Origin: Clostridia bacterium | GTDB lineage: Bacteria > Bacillota > Clostridia > Oscillospirales > Acutalibacteraceae | Length of the DNA stretch: 8,960 bases | NCBI GenBank assembly: GCA_900754145.1 | Contig: CAAEBW010000340.1 | Coordinates: 1 to 8,960, forward strand | Direction: 5' to 3' | Part shown: piece after piece, positions 6,105-8,960 of the stretch | Layout: every line of letters starts with the position of its first letter | Numbering within the stretch: the stretch's first letter is position 1 | Notes under the pieces: model-generated | What the model saw: only the letters and a program-made list of their open reading frames with translations | The model's database searches: none | What the model was told of the DNA's origin: nothing | Program-made: the position numbers and the translations under genes

Positions 6105-6187
6105 GCTTTGTGTAATCCCTGTTACATTCGATTAGGTTATGGCAGCTTTCCTCCAAAAGTCTCCAAGAAAACACGGGGGTATAACCA

Positions 6188-7570
6188 ATGAATCAAAAAT
6201 CAATAACAAAAATGGAAACAATGTCGGTGGGAAGGCTTATGCTTTCTATGGGAATGCCAATTATCCTCTCAATGGTATTACAAGCTCTTTACAACATTGT
6301 TGACAGTGCCTTTGTTTCCAATATGTCAAAAAACGGAGAGGCGGCGCTTAACGCCCTGACGCTTGCCTTTCCCGTGCAGGTTCTTATGATAGCAATAGGA
6401 ATCGGTACAGGTGTGGGTGCCAACGCATTATTGTCTAAAAGCCTTGGTATGGGGGATACTGAGAAAGCCTCAAAGGTCTGCGGTAATTCAATTTTTCTCG
6501 GTATTGTTATTTATGCGGTGTTTTTACTCTTCGGTCTGTTCGGTGCAGAAATCTATATTTCCTCTCAGACAAGCAATCCTTTAATATTTGATATGGCGGT
6601 GAGCTATCTTAGAATATGCTGCATAATTTCAATGGGAAATGTTTTCTTTGCAGTATTTGAAAAACTGCTGCAATCAACAGGACTTTCACTATACTCTACA
6701 ATCGCGATGATTACGGGCGCACTGCTAAACATAGTACTTGACCCTATTCTTATATACGGACTTTTCGGACTTCCCCAAATGGGTGTAAACGGCGCGGCAT
6801 ATGCAACGGTCATAGGTCAGGTTGTATCGGCATTATTTGCCTTTATATTCCACCTGAAGTTCAATAAAGCAATCAAAAACGGCGTCAAATACTTAAAGCC
6901 CTCAGGTATAATCATAAAGCAAATCTATTCAATAGGTCTGCCTGCAATTATTGCACAGGCGGTTATGTCATTTATGACCTACGGCTTTAATATTATTCTG
7001 GTGCGGGTTGACGAGTCTATGGTTACTGCATATGGCTTATATTATAAAATACAGCAGTTTGTATTATTTGCCGCATTTGGGCTGAGAGATGCTATCACTC
7101 CCATCGTTTCATTTAATCACGGGAGGAGAAACAAAAAACGAATTAAAGACGGCATTAAATTCGGAACGCTCTACACCCTCATCATAATGGTTTTAGGAAT
7201 TATTTTGATTGAATGCTTTGCCCAACCTCTATCTAAAATTTTCGGATTGTCCGGAACTACAGAGAATTTGTGCATAAGTGCAATGAGGATAATATCGCTG
7301 AGCTTTATATTTGCCGGAATGAACATTGCATTTCAAGGAATTTTTCAAGCCTTGGAGGGTGGTATAGAATCGCTGATAATATCAATATGCAGACAGCTTG
7401 TTTTCGTTCTTCCTGTTGCGTGGGGATTTTCACAGCTTGCGATTAAGTCGATGGGCTATGCTTGGACTGTATGGCTGACATTTATTATTGCCGAGTTTGT
7501 GTCTGCTGTAATTGCCTGCATTTTTATGGGACGTATCTACAAGAACAAAATTAATACATTGGAGAATTAA
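6188..7570 (+). CDS. MATE family efflux transporter
   Basis: A 460-residue inner-membrane antiporter of the multidrug and toxin extrusion family, expected to expel cationic drugs or metabolites in exchange for Na+ or H+. It is hydrophobic throughout, consistent with 12 membrane helices in two six-helix halves. Family motifs are PIILSMVLQALYNIVDSAFVS (24-44, split here as P24 to Q32 and A33 to S44), GVGANALLSKSLG (75-87), LDPILIYG (184-191) and GVNGAAYATVIGQ (199-211). FQGIFQALEGG in the second half is also typical. The head and motif pattern resemble MepA-like members of Clostridia. ATG follows GGGGGT by 7 nt, a weaker site than elsewhere here. Codons are more A/T-ending than in tsf or guaB, which suggests later acquisition. 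A promoter and a possible attenuator precede it. The substrate is unknown. Confidence 0.93.
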   Translation: MNQKSITKMETMSVGRLMLSMGMPIILSMVLQALYNIVDSAFVSNMSKNGEAALNALTLAFPVQVLMIAIGIGTGVGANALLSKSLGMGDTEKASKVCGNSIFLGIVIYAVFLLFGLFGAEIYISSQTSNPLIFDMAVSYLRICCIISMGNVFFAVFEKLLQSTGLSLYSTIAMITGALLNIVLDPILIYGLFGLPQMGVNGAAYATVIGQVVSALFAFIFHLKFNKAIKNGVKYLKPSGIIIKQIYSIGLPAIIAQAVMSFMTYGFNIILVRVDESMVTAYGLYYKIQQFVLFAAFGLRDAITPIVSFNHGRRNKKRIKDGIKFGTLYTLIIMVLGIILIECFAQPLSKIFGLSGTTENLCISAMRIISLSFIFAGMNIAFQGIFQALEGGIESLIISICRQLVFVLPVAWGFSQLAIKSMGYAWTVWLTFIIAEFVSAVIACIFMGRIYKNKINTLEN

Positions 7571-7598
7571 GTAATTTTAAGCCCTTAAAATATTATAG

Positions 7599-7627
7599 TG
7601 GAAATTTTACCGATAATATATTATAAT
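7599..7627 (+). promoter_or_regulatory. Probable promoter of the lemA-TPM pair
   Basis: TATAAT (7622-7627) is a perfect -10 box; TGGAAA (7599-7604), 17 bp upstream, matches the -35 at four of six positions. Transcription would start near 7634, which supports a lemA start at 7671 rather than the in-frame ATG at 7626. No clear terminator follows the MATE gene, so read-through is possible; only an AT-rich 7-bp stem (around 7574-7591) without a T-run is visible. Confidence 0.5.
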
Positions 7628-7670
7628 GTATGTATCAGTAAATAATTTCGCTTTGAAAGGACTAATTAAT

Positions 7671-8243
7671 ATGAAGAAAAAGGGACTTATTATACTCTTT
7701 GCGGTTCTTGCCGTTATAGGCGTTATTTTCGGCTTGGTCGTGGGCTCGTATAACGGACTTGTAGAGCAGAGTGCATCGGTCGATAAGGCACAGGCGGAGA
7801 TTTCAAACCAGCTACAGCGCAGAGCCGACCTTATTCCTAACTTTGTAGCAACGGTTAAGGGCTATTCCGACTACGAGCAGGAGACATATACGGCGGTAAC
7901 CGAGGCACGCGCCGCTGTTTCGGGCGCAAAGACCGCCGCAGAACAGGCAGAGGCGTCCGAACAGCTCGACAAGGCAATTACCGTCTGGGTAAACGCGGTA
8001 ACCGAGGCTTACCCCGACCTTAAAGCAAGCGAGCAGTACTCGGCGCTTCAGTACGAGCTTTCGGGAACGGAAAACCGAATAGCTACCGCGCGCAAGGACT
8101 ACAACGCCGCGGCTAAGGAATACAATGTTGCAATCAAAAAGTTCCCTAAAAATATTATAGCGGGTATTTTCGGCTTTTCACAGGCAGACTATTTCGAGGC
8201 TCAAGCGGGTACAGAGAGCGTGCCGCAGGTAAGCTTCGACTGA
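7671..8243 (+). CDS. lemA: LemA family protein
   Basis: A 190-residue protein of the LemA family, whose biochemical role is not established. A single hydrophobic segment (5-25) anchors it with the long helical part outside. The family signature is clear: YNGLVEQSASVDKAQAEI (27-44), then RRADLIPNFVATVKGY (50-65) and YEQETYTAVTEAR (68-80), a coiled helical middle, and the end motif AIKKFPKNIIAGIFGF (154-169) with the final VPQVSFD. I start it at ATG 7671, which has GAAAGGA 9 nt upstream. The in-frame ATG at 7626 has no ribosome binding site, overlaps the -10 box and would put 15 extra residues before the membrane anchor. The TPM-domain gene follows after 6 bp. Confidence 0.94.
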   Translation: MKKKGLIILFAVLAVIGVIFGLVVGSYNGLVEQSASVDKAQAEISNQLQRRADLIPNFVATVKGYSDYEQETYTAVTEARAAVSGAKTAAEQAEASEQLDKAITVWVNAVTEAYPDLKASEQYSALQYELSGTENRIATARKDYNAAAKEYNVAIKKFPKNIIAGIFGFSQADYFEAQAGTESVPQVSFD

Positions 8244-8249
8244 TAGCTT

Positions 8250-8960
8250 ATGAAAAAAATCATTAATCTTATCGCGGCGGCGCTGGCGGTGCTTTTGCTC
8301 GTTATGCCCGTCTCGGCGGCAGAAAAATACCCCGACCCCGATTCTCGGTTTTTCGTAAACGATTTTGCCGATGCTATTGACTCCGCGGCAGAGGACGAGA
8401 TTTACTCAAAAGGCGCCGCTTTGCAGGAAAAAACCACCGCGCAGGTCGTGGTGGTGACGGTAAACACCCTTGACGGCGAGGAGCCCGCGGACTATGCGCT
8501 GGGACTTGGCAGACAGTGGGGCGTCGGTCAGAAGGACAAGGACAACGGGGTTGTTATTCTGCTTTCAAAAACCGAACGGCAGATTTATATTGCCGTAGGC
8601 TACGGGCTTGAGGGTGCTCTGCCCGACAGTAAAACGGGTAAAATAATAGAGGTTTACGGACTCGATCATCTTAAAAAGGATGATTTTTCTAAGGGTCTGC
8701 TTGAAATATTCAAAGCAATCGTAAACGAGGTGTATATCGAATACGGCGAAGAGCCCGAGGCGGGCTACACCGAAATAGACGAAAATGACGGAGAAAGTCT
8801 CGAAGAATACGGCGCCAAAGTCGCGGTTTCCTGGGTGCTTCTGCTTGCCTGCGTTATTCTTTTCGTACTTATTTTCGGCAGAAGACGGCGCGGATTTTTT
8901 TGGTTCGGAGGTCCGGGCGGCTTCGGAGGCTCAGGCGGAGGCTTCGGCGGTTTCAGCGGC
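8250..8960 (+). CDS. TPM-domain (YgcG-type) membrane protein, cut by window edge
   Basis: The 237 codons present begin with a signal peptide (1-24, probable cleavage after VSAA). A TPM domain follows at about 33-160: FFVNDFADAID (34-44), LQEKTTAQVVVVTV (58-71), the RQWGVGQKDKDNGVVILLS stretch (88-106) and VGYGLEGALPD (116-126), all typical. A membrane segment (about 191-209) comes next, then RRRR and a Gly/Phe-rich tail. Relatives usually end in a similar Gly-rich tail soon after, so little is missing. The domain is often labelled TPM phosphatase, although enzyme activity is shown only for some members. ATG at 8250 lies 6 bp after lemA's stop with no clear ribosome binding site of its own, pointing to translational coupling. 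LemA and TPM proteins occur together in many bacteria. Confidence 0.92.
   Translation, partial: MKKIINLIAAALAVLLLVMPVSAAEKYPDPDSRFFVNDFADAIDSAAEDEIYSKGAALQEKTTAQVVVVTVNTLDGEEPADYALGLGRQWGVGQKDKDNGVVILLSKTERQIYIAVGYGLEGALPDSKTGKIIEVYGLDHLKKDDFSKGLLEIFKAIVNEVYIEYGEEPEAGYTEIDENDGESLEEYGAKVAVSWVLLLACVILFVLIFGRRRRGFFWFGGPGGFGGSGGGFGGFSG

Larger units (their letters stand above)
5830..6187 (+). other. AT-rich intergenic region between tsf and the MATE gene
   Basis: These 358 bp carry no convincing gene. The first part holds the tsf terminator. From about 5880 to 6015 I see only AT-rich sequence without clear structure. Then come a sigma-A-like promoter (6016-6044), a hairpin with a T-run (6065-6104), and about 80 nt of leader with a CCTCC stretch (6150-6154) that could pair with the GGGGG ribosome binding site (6175-6179) of the transporter gene. 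The minus-strand frame here (6174-5911) has only a GTG start without a ribosome binding site, so I do not call it. Confidence 0.6.

Noticed and set aside
5911..6174. Minus-strand reading frame of 87 codons in the spacer before the MATE gene
   Set aside because: It starts at GTG with no ribosome binding site, runs through the promoter and hairpin of the opposite strand, and its product is a low-complexity aromatic/Ile-rich peptide resembling no family I know.
7626..7670. Upstream in-frame ATG extending LemA by 15 residues
   Set aside because: There is no ribosome binding site, it overlaps the perfect TATAAT box, and it puts a polar stretch before the membrane anchor; the ATG at 7671 has a good site.
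8880..8960. Gly-coding GGC/GGA repeat at the right edge as a DNA repeat element
   Set aside because: It reads in frame as the Gly/Phe-rich tail common in TPM/YgcG proteins, so it is ordinary low-complexity coding sequence.

Overview
The window looks like a chromosomal piece of a spore-forming (or spore-former-derived) Clostridia bacterium, most likely Oscillospirales/Ruminococcaceae. The reasons are a sporulation sigma factor SigK N-terminus at the left edge, strong AGGAGG-type ribosome binding sites, near-consensus sigma-A promoters, two TTG starts and moderate GC. I see no phage, insertion sequence, CRISPR array, tRNA or rRNA.

Left half (1-3850, all minus strand). Reading with transcription: guaB (IMP dehydrogenase, two CBS domains) starts from a consensus promoter and is followed 15 bp later by a membrane-anchored family 2 glycosyltransferase of the DPM1/GtrB type. 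A hairpin terminator ends that unit. Next comes a membrane-tethered alpha/beta hydrolase, probably with its own weak promoter. Then, across a terminator that overlaps the translation start, comes the beginning of sigK, cut by the window edge. The hydrolase-sigK junction can fold in two mutually exclusive ways, and one of them buries the sigK ribosome binding site and start codon.

Middle (3851-5880, plus strand). Divergent from guaB, a strong extended -10 promoter and a structured leader of about 115 nt drive rpsB (ribosomal protein S2) and tsf (EF-Ts). A strong terminator directly after tsf shows that pyrH and frr, the usual next genes, are not part of this unit.

Right half (5830-8960, plus strand). 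After a 358-bp AT-rich spacer with a promoter and an early terminator-like hairpin comes a MATE-family efflux transporter gene, more AT-rich than its neighbours. It is followed by a lemA gene and, 6 bp later, a TPM-domain (YgcG-type) membrane protein running off the right edge; these two form a commonly seen pair of envelope proteins.

Most genes are housekeeping. The points of interest are the two-state RNA before sigK, an IMP dehydrogenase of the Tritrichomonas foetus type, the possible attenuator before the transporter, and the rpsB leader.
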